From the NCBI GenBank assembly GCA_964353405.1, contig CAYGWJ010000297.1, positions 1 through 22,063 of the forward strand: a stretch of 22,063 nt of DNA, written 5' to 3'. Positions 1 through 6,819 of the stretch are shown here, one piece after another; the first letter of the stretch is position 1; each line of letters starts with the position of its first letter. The notes below the pieces were generated by a model. That model was given only the letters and a program-made list of their open reading frames with translations, ran no database searches and had not been told where the DNA came from. This stretch comes from JBGLNJ01 sp964353405 (lineage in GTDB: Bacteria; Chloroflexota; Anaerolineae; Fen-1058). The position numbers and the translations under genes were made by a program.

Positions 1-68
1 GTGAGCAGTCCGGCGGCCTGGGCTTCGCGGGCCAGGCTATCGGGTAGTTTGAGATCAAGCTGAACCAT
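1..68 (-). CDS. Small unknown protein, N-terminal part only (cut by window edge)
   Basis: An ATG at 68-66 on the - strand opens a frame that stays open to the window edge (22 full codons). The product contains LPDSLAREAQAAGLL, a short amphipathic opening of the kind seen in small antitoxin-like proteins that precede a toxin gene. Upstream in its own direction is GAAAGGTG, a reasonable ribosome binding site about 6 nt from the ATG. It is divergent from the ilv operon and shares its upstream region. The C-terminus and any partner gene lie outside the window, so the antitoxin idea is only a resemblance. Confidence 0.55.
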   Translation of the reverse strand, partial: MVQLDLKLPDSLAREAQAAGLL

Positions 69-97
69 GTCACACACCTTTCGTTGAGCTTGGTGAT

Positions 98-126
98 AGT
101 GTAACACACATGATAAATCTTTCCAA
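98..126 (-). promoter_or_regulatory. Possible promoter of the divergent small gene
   Basis: Read on the - strand, TTGGAA (126-121) and TACACT (103-98) are separated by exactly 17 nt. Each matches the sigma70 -35 and -10 consensus at 4 of 6 positions. The placement, about 30 nt upstream of the ATG at 68, is suitable. The match is moderate and could be chance. Confidence 0.35.
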
Positions 127-165
127 GAGTGAAAGCAAAGATATTCTGTAGAGACGTTCTCCCAA

Positions 166-180
166 TGGGCAATTTGCCCA
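166..180. promoter_or_regulatory. Perfect palindrome, candidate operator between divergent genes
   Basis: TGGGCAATTTGCCCA is a perfect inverted repeat with 7-bp arms around one central base. It lies in the shared upstream region, 35 bp before the -35 box of the ilv promoter and upstream of the divergent gene. Size and symmetry suit a dimeric regulator. No regulator gene is visible nearby and no second copy was noticed, so the function is a guess. Confidence 0.35.
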
Positions 181-214
181 AAGATAACTGTGTATCCTTC
201 TTGCAACTTGCACG

Positions 215-243
215 ATGACACCAGCCCCGTGCTCGAGTATAAT
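215..243 (+). promoter_or_regulatory. Sigma70-type promoter of the ilv operon
   Basis: ATGACA (215-220, 5 of 6 matches to TTGACA) and a perfect TATAAT (238-243) are separated by the ideal 17 bp. Transcription would start near 250, leaving about 14 nt before the leader peptide ATG at 264. It is the only strong promoter-like sequence I see ahead of ilvD, and its position matches the attenuator that follows. Confidence 0.8.
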
Positions 244-263
244 CTTGCCACGGAAGTAAACCG

Positions 264-374
264 ATGATAACTGCATTTGCCGGACTCGCTCTTGTTATCG
301 TTATTATTGAGGTTCTCGTCGTCGAGAACCTGATTTCGGTTGGGCTGGCAGAGCAAAGAGTCAACGTCAAGTAA
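264..374 (+). CDS. Branched-chain leader peptide (ilv attenuator), 36 aa
   Basis: This short ORF runs from ATG 264 to TAA 372-374 and has GGAAG as a ribosome binding site 7 nt upstream. Eighteen of 36 residues are Leu, Ile or Val. Residues 8-20 (LALVIVIIEVLVV) hold 11 of them, including runs of Ile and Val codons. This is the hallmark of leader peptides that sense charged branched-chain tRNAs, as in enterobacterial ilv operons. It sits between a strong promoter and an intrinsic terminator directly upstream of ilvD. The peptide itself probably has no function after synthesis: ribosome stalling on its codons is the signal. I see no tryptophan, histidine or other run that would indicate a different amino acid. 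Confidence 0.85.
   Translation: MITAFAGLALVIVIIEVLVVENLISVGLAEQRVNVK
310..331 (+). promoter_or_regulatory. Leader hairpin inside the leader-peptide codons (candidate pause site)
   Basis: AGGTTCTCG (310-318) and CGAGAACCT (323-331) form a perfect 9-bp stem with a TCGT loop. The stem lies within leader codons 16-23, at the end of the Leu/Ile/Val-rich stretch. In attenuators such a first hairpin pauses RNA polymerase until the leading ribosome arrives. Here a ribosome translating or stalled on the Val codons would melt it. The role is inferred from position. Confidence 0.65.
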
Positions 375-421
375 AACCAAGCTAAACAAGGCCAGAAAGA
401 GACAAGAGCCGCCCAACCGAA
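335..421 (+). promoter_or_regulatory. Candidate antiterminator pairing of the ilv attenuator
   Basis: Nucleotides 335-345 (TTCGGTTGGGC) are perfectly complementary to 411-421 over 11 bp. After a one-base bulge at 346, 347-349 (GGC) pair with 408-410 (GCC). The downstream strand covers 7 of the 11 bases of the terminator's 5' arm plus most of its loop, so the two structures exclude each other. A ribosome stalled on the Leu/Ile/Val codons would leave 335-349 free. A ribosome resting at the stop codon would not clearly cover this segment, so the exact switching order is not settled by the sequence. Confidence 0.65.
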
Positions 422-442
422 CGGGGCGGCTCTTCTTTTTTT
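404..442 (+). terminator. Intrinsic terminator (ilv attenuator)
   Basis: AAGAGCCGCCC (404-414) and GGGCGGCTCTT (424-434) form a perfect 11-bp GC-rich stem with a 9-nt loop. A C and seven T (436-442) follow. It lies 30 nt after the leader-peptide stop and 150 nt ahead of ilvD. Because the whole biosynthetic operon is downstream, it must be read through under starvation, which fits transcription attenuation. Confidence 0.9.
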
Positions 443-461
443 CGTGATGCGAGGAGAAGAG

Positions 462-590
462 ATGAACGCCGACCATTTTGCCGATACCGAGTGGAACGAT
501 GTGATTGAAGCAGACACAGCGTCTCCTGACATGCCGAGCGAAGAGCAGTGGACCTGCTGCGATGCGCTCTGGGATGCGTACAATGCCTGA
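462..590 (+). CDS. Small acidic ORF between attenuator and ilvD, 42 aa
   Basis: ATG 462 is preceded by GAGGAGAAGA (451-460), one of the best ribosome binding sites in the window. The frame runs to TGA 588-590. The predicted peptide is acidic, rich in Asp, Glu and Trp, and carries adjacent cysteines (WTCCDALWDAYNA at the C-terminus). I recognise no family. The ATG of ilvD at 583 lies inside its last codons (ATGCCTGA), while ilvD has no convincing ribosome binding site of its own. The likely role is to deliver ribosomes to ilvD by translational coupling. A functional small protein is also possible. Alternatively it is not translated and ilvD starts elsewhere. Confidence 0.55.
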   Translation: MNADHFADTEWNDVIEADTASPDMPSEEQWTCCDALWDAYNA

Positions 591-2259
591 CATGCGCTCT
601 GACCAGATCAAGCGCGGCATCGAACGCGCTCCCCACCGGGCCTTGCTCAAAGCCACCGGCGTCACCGATGCCGACATGGGCAAGCCCTTTATCGCCATCG
701 TCAATTCGTACGTTGACGTCATCCCCGGTCACGTCCACCTGCAGGCCTTTGGCAAGCTGGTCAAAGATGCCGTGCGCGCGGCGGGCGGCGTGCCTTTCGA
801 GTTCAACACCATCGGCGTGGACGATGGCATTGCCATGGGGCACTCGGGCATGAAGTATTCGCTCCCTTCGCGGGAGCTGATTGCCGACTCGGTCGAGACG
901 ATGATAGAGGCGCATCGCTTTGACGGCATGGTGTGCATTCCCAATTGCGACAAGATCGTGCCGGGGATGTTGATGGCGGCGATGCGCGTGAATATCCCCG
1001 CGATCTTTTGTTCCGGCGGGCCGATGGCGGCCGGGCGCACGCCGGACGGCCAGGTCGTGGACTTGATCTCTGTCTTTGAAGGCGTCGGCGCATATCAGGC
1101 GGGCAAGCTGAGTGCAGAGCGGCTCAAGGTGCTGGAGGATTTTGCCTGCCCTTCGTGCGGTTCGTGCTCGGGCCTGTTCACCGCCAACAGCATGAATTGC
1201 CTCATGGAAGTTCTGGGCCTGGCGCTGCCATACAACGGTTCCGCGCTGGCCCTCTCCCCCGAACGCCAGGACCTGGCCTGCCGCGCCGCTCAATTGATTC
1301 TGCAACTCGTCGAAAAGCAAATCACTCCGCGCATGATCGTCACACCGGAAGCACTCGACGATGCGTTCGCGCTTGACATGGCCATGGGCGGCTCGACCAA
1401 CACCGTGCTGCATACACTCGCCATTGCGCACGAAGCCGGCCTGGCGTATTCGCTCGAGCGCATCAACGCCGTGGCGGACAAGGTGCCACACCTATGCAAG
1501 GTCAGCCCATCGGGTCCATGGCACATGGAAGACGTGCATCGCGCCGGGGGTGTCCCGGCGATCCTCAACGAGATTGCCTCGGCAGGTAACACCTTGCATC
1601 TTGACCGCGTCACCGTGACAGGACGCACGCTCCGCGAGTCTATCGCCGGCGCCACGATCAAGGATGACGAGGTGATCCGTCGGCGCGAGAACGCCCACTC
1701 ACCGCGCGGCGGGCTGGCCATTCTGTTTGGCAACCTCGCGCCCAGGGGCGCAGTCGTCAAGAGCGGCGGCGTGAGCGCGGCCATGCGCCAATTCTCCGGC
1801 CCGGCGCGCATCTATGAGAGCGAAGAAAAAGCCATGTCGGGCATCATGGCGGGGCAGGTAAAAGCCGGCAATGTCGTCGTCGTCCGCTATGAAGGCCCCA
1901 AAGGCGGGCCTGGGATGCAAGAGATGCTCAGCCCGACGAGCGCCATCATGGGCATGGGCCTGGGCGATAAAGTGGCGCTCATTACGGATGGCCGCTTTTC
2001 CGGCGGAACGCGCGGCGCGTGCATCGGCCACGTCTCGCCGGAAGCTGCCGCGCGCGGGCCTATCGCCGCACTCGAGCCCGGTGACGTGATTGACATTGAC
2101 CTCGACGCGCGGACGCTGCATACCCGGCTGTCGGATGAAGAAATGCGCGCAAGGCTGGCGGCCTTGCCGCCGTTCGAGCCAAAGATCCAGAGCAAGTGGC
2201 TGCGCCGGTATGCTCACTTTGTCACCAGCGCCGATACCGGCGCGGTGCTCATGGACTAG
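583..2259 (+). CDS. ilvD: Dihydroxy-acid dehydratase
   Basis: IlvD dehydrates 2,3-dihydroxy-isovalerate and 2,3-dihydroxy-3-methylvalerate to the 2-oxo acids of valine and isoleucine. The product of 558 aa has the usual family length. Conserved blocks include FNTIGVDDGIAMGHSGM, NCDKIVPGM with Cys122, and CPSCGSCSGLFTANSMNCL with Cys195. The segment NSYVDVIPGHVHL has Gly where the PCN-type [2Fe-2S] dehydratases carry Cys, so an oxygen-sensitive [4Fe-4S] cluster as in E. coli IlvD is expected. The start is ATG 583, overlapping the small ORF; ATG 592 is the alternative. A longer reading from TTG 505 adds 26 residues unlike the family and is rejected. The stop codon TAG lies in the CTAG edge of the element that follows. 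Confidence 0.97.
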   Translation: MPDMRSDQIKRGIERAPHRALLKATGVTDADMGKPFIAIVNSYVDVIPGHVHLQAFGKLVKDAVRAAGGVPFEFNTIGVDDGIAMGHSGMKYSLPSRELIADSVETMIEAHRFDGMVCIPNCDKIVPGMLMAAMRVNIPAIFCSGGPMAAGRTPDGQVVDLISVFEGVGAYQAGKLSAERLKVLEDFACPSCGSCSGLFTANSMNCLMEVLGLALPYNGSALALSPERQDLACRAAQLILQLVEKQITPRMIVTPEALDDAFALDMAMGGSTNTVLHTLAIAHEAGLAYSLERINAVADKVPHLCKVSPSGPWHMEDVHRAGGVPAILNEIASAGNTLHLDRVTVTGRTLRESIAGATIKDDEVIRRRENAHSPRGGLAILFGNLAPRGAVVKSGGVSAAMRQFSGPARIYESEEKAMSGIMAGQVKAGNVVVVRYEGPKGGPGMQEMLSPTSAIMGMGLGDKVALITDGRFSGGTRGACIGHVSPEAAARGPIAALEPGDVIDIDLDARTLHTRLSDEEMRARLAALPPFEPKIQSKWLRRYAHFVTSADTGAVLMD

Positions 2260-2376
2260 CAGCTTGTCGGAGAGGCGTAGTTTAGCCCCTCGTGGGCGTA
2301 ATAGCGACGGGCACAACCCCTGGTAAGTCCCAGGGGCAAGGCCCTATGCTACAAGAGTTCTCCGACAGGCTGCTAG
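2256..2376. repeat. CTAG-bounded palindromic element, copy 1 (ilvD-ilvB)
   Basis: The element is bounded by CTAG on both sides (2256-2259 and 2373-2376). Its imperfect terminal inverted repeats are CAGCTTGTCGGAGAG on the left and TTCTCCGACAGGCTG on the right. The core (GTAGTTTAGCCCC through GCCCTATGCTAC) is shared with copies 3 and 4. Relative to them this copy holds an extra nested palindrome (CCCCTGG, spacer, CCAGGGG) in the middle, followed by a repeated CAA. The left CTAG provides the TAG stop of ilvD and the right CTAG abuts the ilvB ribosome binding site. It has no coding capacity for a transposase, so it looks like a non-autonomous MITE or REP-type element. Confidence 0.85.
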
Positions 2377-2389
2377 GGAGGAGATACGG

Positions 2390-4114
2390 ATGAAACGAAC
2401 AGGTGCACAAATCGTCTGGGAAAGTCTCGTTCGCGAAGGCGTGGACACTGTTTTTGGTTATCCGGGCGGGTCGAACCTGCCTATCTATGACGCGATGCTG
2501 GATTACCCTTTGCATCATGTCCTCGTCCGGCATGAGCAGGGCGCGGCTCACGCAGCCGACGGCTACGCGCGCGCTTCGGGTAGGGTCGGCGTAGCGATGG
2601 CGACTTCTGGGCCAGGCGCGACGAACCTGGTCACCGGCATTGCCACCGCCATGATGGATTCCTCGCCGATGGTCTGCATCACAGGCCAGGTCGCCAGCCG
2701 GTACATTGGGTACGATGCTTTTCAAGAAGCGGACGTGACCGGCGTCACCTTGCCCGTCACCAAGCACAACTATCTCGTCACCCGCGCCCAAGACATTGCC
2801 CGCACCATTCGCGAAGCGTTCTACATCGCGCGCAGCGGGCGGCCTGGGCCGGTCCTGATTGACATCGCCAAAGATGCTCAGCAGGCCACCTGCGAGTTTG
2901 AATGGGACGCTGCGGCGCCGCGCCTGCCCGGCTATCGCCCTGACCTGCGCGCGCTGCCTTCTGAATATCAAAGGGCCCTGGATATCATCAACTCGGCCAG
3001 GCGGCCTGTCATCCTCGCCGGTCACGGCGTGATGGTCTCGCGCGCAATGAGTGTGATGCGGGAATTTTCGGAAAAGGCACATGCGCCTGTGGCGATGACG
3101 CTGCTGGGCATTGGCGGATTCCCCGCCTCCCATCCGCTGAACCTCGGCATGATGGGCATGCACGGCGAGGCGTGGGTCAATCACGCCATTCAAGAGGCCG
3201 ATTTGTTACTGGCGTTCGGGATGCGCTTCGACGATCGTGTGACCGGCAACCTGAAGGGCTACGCGCCGAACGCGATCAAGATTCACATTGATATTGATCC
3301 CTCCGAAATCAACAAGAACGTCAAAGCAGACGTGGCTCTGGTCGGCGATCTGCGCGAGGTGCTAGAGACGCTGCTCGAAAGTGTTGAAAATAGAGATCGC
3401 GCAGATTGGCTCGACCACATCAAGGAGATGAAGGGCGATGCCGCCGTGCGCGATATCAAGAACCTGCCCGATAATGGTCACCTCTACGCAGCGCACGTCA
3501 TCCATGACCTATGGCGATTTACAGGCGGCGAAGCCCTGGTCGTCTCTGATGTTGGACAAAACCAGATGTGGGCGGCGCAGTATTATCGGCACGACCGTCC
3601 ACGCTCGTACATCACCTCCGGCGGATTGGGGACGATGGGCTTTGCGCTGCCGGCCGCCATCGGCGCCAAATTTGCGGTGCCGGACGAAGAAGTATGGGTC
3701 ATCGCGGGCGACGGCGGTTTCCAGATGACGCTGCCCGAGCTGGCGACCATCGCGCAAGAGAACATCAAAGTGAACATTGCCATCATCAATAACGGCTTTC
3801 TGGGCATGGTGCGCCAGTGGCAAGAGTTTTTCTATGAGCGCCGTTACGCCGCGACCCCTCTGCTCAGTCCGGACTTTACCAAGTTAGCAGAGGCCTACGG
3901 CCACACCGGTCTCCGTGTGACCGAGCGTTCGCAAGTGCAGGGCGCGGTGGAACGGGCCCGCGCCGAGTTGGGCACGGTCGTGATTGATTTTCGAGTCGAG
4001 CAAGAAGATTCCGTGTTTCCCATGGTGCCTGCCGGCGCCGACCTGCATGCGATGATTCGCCGCCCGGCGCCCAGCGTGTTGGTGGAAACGGGCGCGGACA
4101 TGGGAAAACGTTGA
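2390..4114 (+). CDS. ilvB: Acetolactate synthase, large (catalytic) subunit
   Basis: This ThDP- and FAD-dependent enzyme condenses two pyruvates to 2-acetolactate, or pyruvate with 2-oxobutyrate to 2-aceto-2-hydroxybutyrate. It is the first committed step for valine and isoleucine. The 574-aa product has the three-domain layout. The N-terminal PYR domain carries RHEQGAAHAADGYAR with the ThDP-activating Glu49. A central domain follows, and the C-terminal PP domain carries the ThDP/Mg motif GDG (440-442) ending at NN (467-468). It starts at ATG 2390 after a strong GGGAGGAGA site that directly follows copy 1 of the palindromic element. It is separated from ilvN by only 12 nt, consistent with a 1:1 partner subunit. 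Confidence 0.97.
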   Translation: MKRTGAQIVWESLVREGVDTVFGYPGGSNLPIYDAMLDYPLHHVLVRHEQGAAHAADGYARASGRVGVAMATSGPGATNLVTGIATAMMDSSPMVCITGQVASRYIGYDAFQEADVTGVTLPVTKHNYLVTRAQDIARTIREAFYIARSGRPGPVLIDIAKDAQQATCEFEWDAAAPRLPGYRPDLRALPSEYQRALDIINSARRPVILAGHGVMVSRAMSVMREFSEKAHAPVAMTLLGIGGFPASHPLNLGMMGMHGEAWVNHAIQEADLLLAFGMRFDDRVTGNLKGYAPNAIKIHIDIDPSEINKNVKADVALVGDLREVLETLLESVENRDRADWLDHIKEMKGDAAVRDIKNLPDNGHLYAAHVIHDLWRFTGGEALVVSDVGQNQMWAAQYYRHDRPRSYITSGGLGTMGFALPAAIGAKFAVPDEEVWVIAGDGGFQMTLPELATIAQENIKVNIAIINNGFLGMVRQWQEFFYERRYAATPLLSPDFTKLAEAYGHTGLRVTERSQVQGAVERARAELGTVVIDFRVEQEDSVFPMVPAGADLHAMIRRPAPSVLVETGADMGKR

Positions 4115-4126
4115 GGGAGGTATTAC

Positions 4127-4663
4127 ATGCAGTACACATTGGTCGCCTACGTCGAAGATAAACCGGGCGTGCTCAATCGCGTGGCCTCGCTGTTTCGCCG
4201 CCGCGCGTTCAACATCGAGTCGCTGACTGTCGGGCACACCGAGCAGCCGGGCGTCTCGCGCATGACGATTGTGGTGGACGCCGACCAGACGGAAATCCGC
4301 CGCATTGAAGCCAATCTCTACAAGTTGGTGAACGTCCTGCGCGTGGAAGATGTGAGCAACACACCTGCCGTGACGCGCGACCTGGCGCTCATCAAAGTTG
4401 CGGCGGATATTAACACGCGCGCACAGGTGATGCAGCTCGTGGACGTGTTCCGCGCTCGGATCGTGGACGTGGCGAACGAATCGCTCATGGTGGAAATCAC
4501 CGGCACCGAAGACAAGATTGAAGGGCTGATCGAGGTGCTGCGCCCATTGGGCATCATCGAGATGGTGCGAACCGGCATCGTGGCCATGACGCGCGGTTCG
4601 AGCACGGCCACCCTCAACCCGCCGCTCGTTCCGGCCCGCGTGCCCGAAATGGCAACGGCCTAG
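4127..4663 (+). CDS. ilvN: Acetolactate synthase, small (regulatory) subunit
   Basis: The regulatory subunit activates IlvB and confers feedback inhibition, usually by valine. The 178-aa product opens with an ACT domain (about residues 4-75, with VEDKPGVLNRVASLFRRRAFNIESL typifying the fold in two parts). It then has the conserved C-terminal small-subunit domain (VMQLVDVFRARIVDV through a GLIEVLRPLGIIEMVRTG-like block). Length and order are standard for IlvN/IlvH. ATG 4127 follows GGGAGG at 4115-4120, immediately after the ilvB stop. The TAG stop lies within the CTAG edge of palindromic element copy 2. Confidence 0.96.
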   Translation: MQYTLVAYVEDKPGVLNRVASLFRRRAFNIESLTVGHTEQPGVSRMTIVVDADQTEIRRIEANLYKLVNVLRVEDVSNTPAVTRDLALIKVAADINTRAQVMQLVDVFRARIVDVANESLMVEITGTEDKIEGLIEVLRPLGIIEMVRTGIVAMTRGSSTATLNPPLVPARVPEMATA

Positions 4664-4799
4664 CAAGCTGTCGGAGAGCCTCTTGTAGGGCACGCTTCGC
4701 GTCCATACCTGCCCCCAGCGCGGCGGCTATGGAAAGCCGCTACAAAGTGGCGGCTATGGAAAGCCGCCCTACAAAGTTACCTCTCCGACAGGCTGCTAG
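4660..4799. repeat. CTAG-bounded palindromic element, copy 2 (ilvN-ilvC) with a nested tandem palindrome
   Basis: CTAG flanks the element at 4660-4663 and 4796-4799, with end arms AGCTGTCGGAGAG and CTCTCCGACAGGCTG. Its interior is unrelated to copies 1, 3 and 4. It carries two near-identical adjacent units, GCGGCTATGGAAAGCCGC followed by TACAAAGT, each a palindrome by itself, preceded by about 45 bp of other sequence. The same terminal repeats thus enclose a different cargo. The left CTAG supplies the ilvN stop codon. No ORF of note is present. Confidence 0.8.
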
Positions 4800-4831
4800 A
4801 TTCATCTCAGACTGGATTGAAAGGACACACC

Positions 4832-5890
4832 GTGGCAAAAATCAATTTTGGTGGAGTGGTCGAAGAGGTCGTCACGCGCGACGAATTTCCGTTGGAAAAG
4901 GCGCGCGCCGTCTTGAAGGATGAAGTCGTCGCCGTCCTGGGCTATGGAGTGCAAGGCCCGGCGCAAGCACTCAACATGCGCGATAATGGCATCCACGTCA
5001 TTGTCGGCCAAAAATCCGGCAGCTCCAGTTGGGATAAAGCCAGAAAGGATGGCTGGGTTCCCGGCCAGACGCTGTTCTCGCTACAAGAAGCCGCCGAGCG
5101 CGGCAGCGTGATCCAATACCTCGTTTCGGACGCGGGCCAGATGTTGACGTGGCCCCGCCTCAAGCCCTGCCTCAAGCAAGGCGACGCGCTGTATTTTTCT
5201 CACGGCTTTGGGATCGTATACAACGATCAGACGGGCATCGTCCCGCCTGACTTTGTGGACGTGATCCTCGTCGCGCCGAAAGGATCCGGGAGGAGTGTGC
5301 GGGCCAATTTCCTGAGCGGCAGTGGCATCAACGCGAGCTATGCCGTTCACCAGGACGCGACCGGACGCGCAACCGAGCGGACCATCGCACTCGGCATCGC
5401 GGTGGGCGCAGGGTATCTCTTCCCCACGACGTTCCAGCACGAAGTCTATAGCGACCTCACTGGCGAGCGCGGCCTCCTGATGGGCGCGCTGGCGGGCGTC
5501 ATGGAAGCTCAATATAACGAGTTGCGCCAGCACGGCCACTCGGCCAGCGAAGCGTTCAACGAGACTGTCGAAGAGTTGACGCAGAGCTTGATCCGCCTGG
5601 TGGCAGAAAACGGCATGGACTGGATGTACGCCAATTGCAGCACCACAGCGCAGCGCGGTGCTCTGGATTGGCGGCACGAGTTCCGCAAGGCAGTTGAGCC
5701 GGTCTTTGATCGGCTGTATCAGAGCGTCGTGTCAGGCGAAGAGACACGCATCGTGCTGGCAGCCAACAGCGCGCCGGACTATAAAGAAAAGCTGGAGGCC
5801 GAGCTGCGCGAAATGCGCGAGTCGGAAATGTGGCAGACGGGCGCGGCTGTCCGTTCCCTGCGTCCCGAGAATTGGAACAAGTCAGCATAA
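4832..5890 (+). CDS. ilvC: Ketol-acid reductoisomerase (Ilv5/Bacteroidota-like type)
   Basis: IlvC isomerises and reduces acetolactate or acetohydroxybutyrate with NADPH and Mg2+ to the dihydroxy acids used by IlvD. The 352-aa product has the dinucleotide motif GYGVQG at 37-42, SDLTGERG with metal ligands Asp208 and Glu212, and AFNETVEELTQS and CSTTAQRGALDW blocks. From recall, wording such as GQKSGSSSWDKARKDGWVPG and SHGFGIVYNDQTG resembles the yeast Ilv5 and Bacteroidota enzymes more than the roughly 330-aa class I enzymes of most bacteria. The start is GTG 4832, chosen because GAAAGGAC lies 6 nt upstream and the family opens with AKINFGG. TTG 4817 would add five residues and place that site inside the gene. 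The TAA stop touches the next palindrome. Confidence 0.95.
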   Translation: MAKINFGGVVEEVVTRDEFPLEKARAVLKDEVVAVLGYGVQGPAQALNMRDNGIHVIVGQKSGSSSWDKARKDGWVPGQTLFSLQEAAERGSVIQYLVSDAGQMLTWPRLKPCLKQGDALYFSHGFGIVYNDQTGIVPPDFVDVILVAPKGSGRSVRANFLSGSGINASYAVHQDATGRATERTIALGIAVGAGYLFPTTFQHEVYSDLTGERGLLMGALAGVMEAQYNELRQHGHSASEAFNETVEELTQSLIRLVAENGMDWMYANCSTTAQRGALDWRHEFRKAVEPVFDRLYQSVVSGEETRIVLAANSAPDYKEKLEAELREMRESEMWQTGAAVRSLRPENWNKSA

Positions 5891-5971
5891 GAGGGTGTCT
5901 GAAAAGCCTGTAGCTTAGGGCCTTGTGCCCGTTTGCCCACAAGGGGCTAAGCTACTTTTCAGACAGCCTCT
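5890..5971. repeat. Long palindromic element with different ends (ilvC-ABC gene)
   Basis: The ends AGAGGGTGTCTGAAAAG (5890-5906) and CTTTTCAGACAGCCTCT (5955-5971) are inverted repeats with one mismatch over 17 bp. Inside, GTAGCTTAGGGCCTTGTG and CACAAGGGGCTAAGCTAC pair at 16 of 18 positions, so the whole 82 bp can fold into one long hairpin. The core resembles that of copies 1, 3 and 4 in reverse order, but the terminal repeats differ. It begins at the last base of the ilvC stop codon. It could also act as a transcript-stabilising hairpin. Confidence 0.8.
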
Positions 5972-6819
5972 ATGGTTGCCGAAAGCTATGAACAGCGCCG
6001 CACTCCTCCCCGGCAAAGCAAGACCGTTCATATCGCTGAACGACGTCTCGCTGCGCCTGCACGACAGGCTTTTGTTCGAGGGACTGTGCTGGGAAATGCT
6101 CACTGACCAGCATTGGGCCGTGATCGGTCCGAATGGTTCCGGCAAATCTGTGTTGATGAGGGCGCTGTGCGGCTCTCTTCCAGTCGTCAAGGGCAACCTC
6201 GTCTATCACTTTTTGCAGGACGGCGGACAAACTGCAGCTCCGCAAGACCATATTGCTTACGTGACCTTTGAGGCCCAGAGAGTGGTATTGGGTGACGAGG
6301 CGTTCTACCAGGCTCGTTGGAACATGGGTGTGAACCAGGACACGGTGTCCGTCTCGGAATTCCTGTCGGAGCACGGCGTCAAAAGCATCCATCCCTATTG
6401 CGTCGTCCAGAGCCACTCGGACGGCAAGTTTACGGCGCAAAGGCAAGCTGTCATCGAACACCTGGAACTGGGGACATTGTTGGCAAGGCAGGTCATCCAG
6501 CTTTCTAACGGGGAAAGGCGCAAGGTCCTGATCGCGCGGGCGTTGCTGGAAAGTCCCCGGCTCCTCATCCTGGATAATCCTTTCGCCGGGTTAGACGAGC
6601 GGTTCAGGGTCAGGTTGGCAGAGAACCTTGACGAGCTGATGCAGAGTGATATGCGTGTGGTGATCGTGGGGACCGACCGTGATGCAATTCCGTCCCGCGT
6701 CACTCATGTCCTGTATGTGGAAAGCAATCGCGTGATCGCACAGGGACCCAGGCAAGCCGTTTTGAACAGTTGCGCAGCACAGGTGACAGACAAACTCGCC
6801 AGCTTGCCTCTAGTTGACG

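Noticed and set aside
505..582. Longer ilvD start at TTG 505
   Set aside because: The extra 26 residues are unlike IlvD N-termini and overlap the small ORF in another frame. ATG 583 or 592 gives the standard N-terminus.
382..1491. Long - strand open frame (369 codons) opposite the attenuator and ilvD
   Set aside because: It is antisense to ilvD, its product is low-complexity Arg/His-rich, and it has no ribosome binding site. It is a by-product of GC-rich codon bias.
4700..4785. CRISPR-like array from the repeated GCGGCTATGGAAAGCCGC units
   Set aside because: There are only two units with an 8-nt separator and no spacers or cas genes. It is a tandem palindrome within a mobile element.
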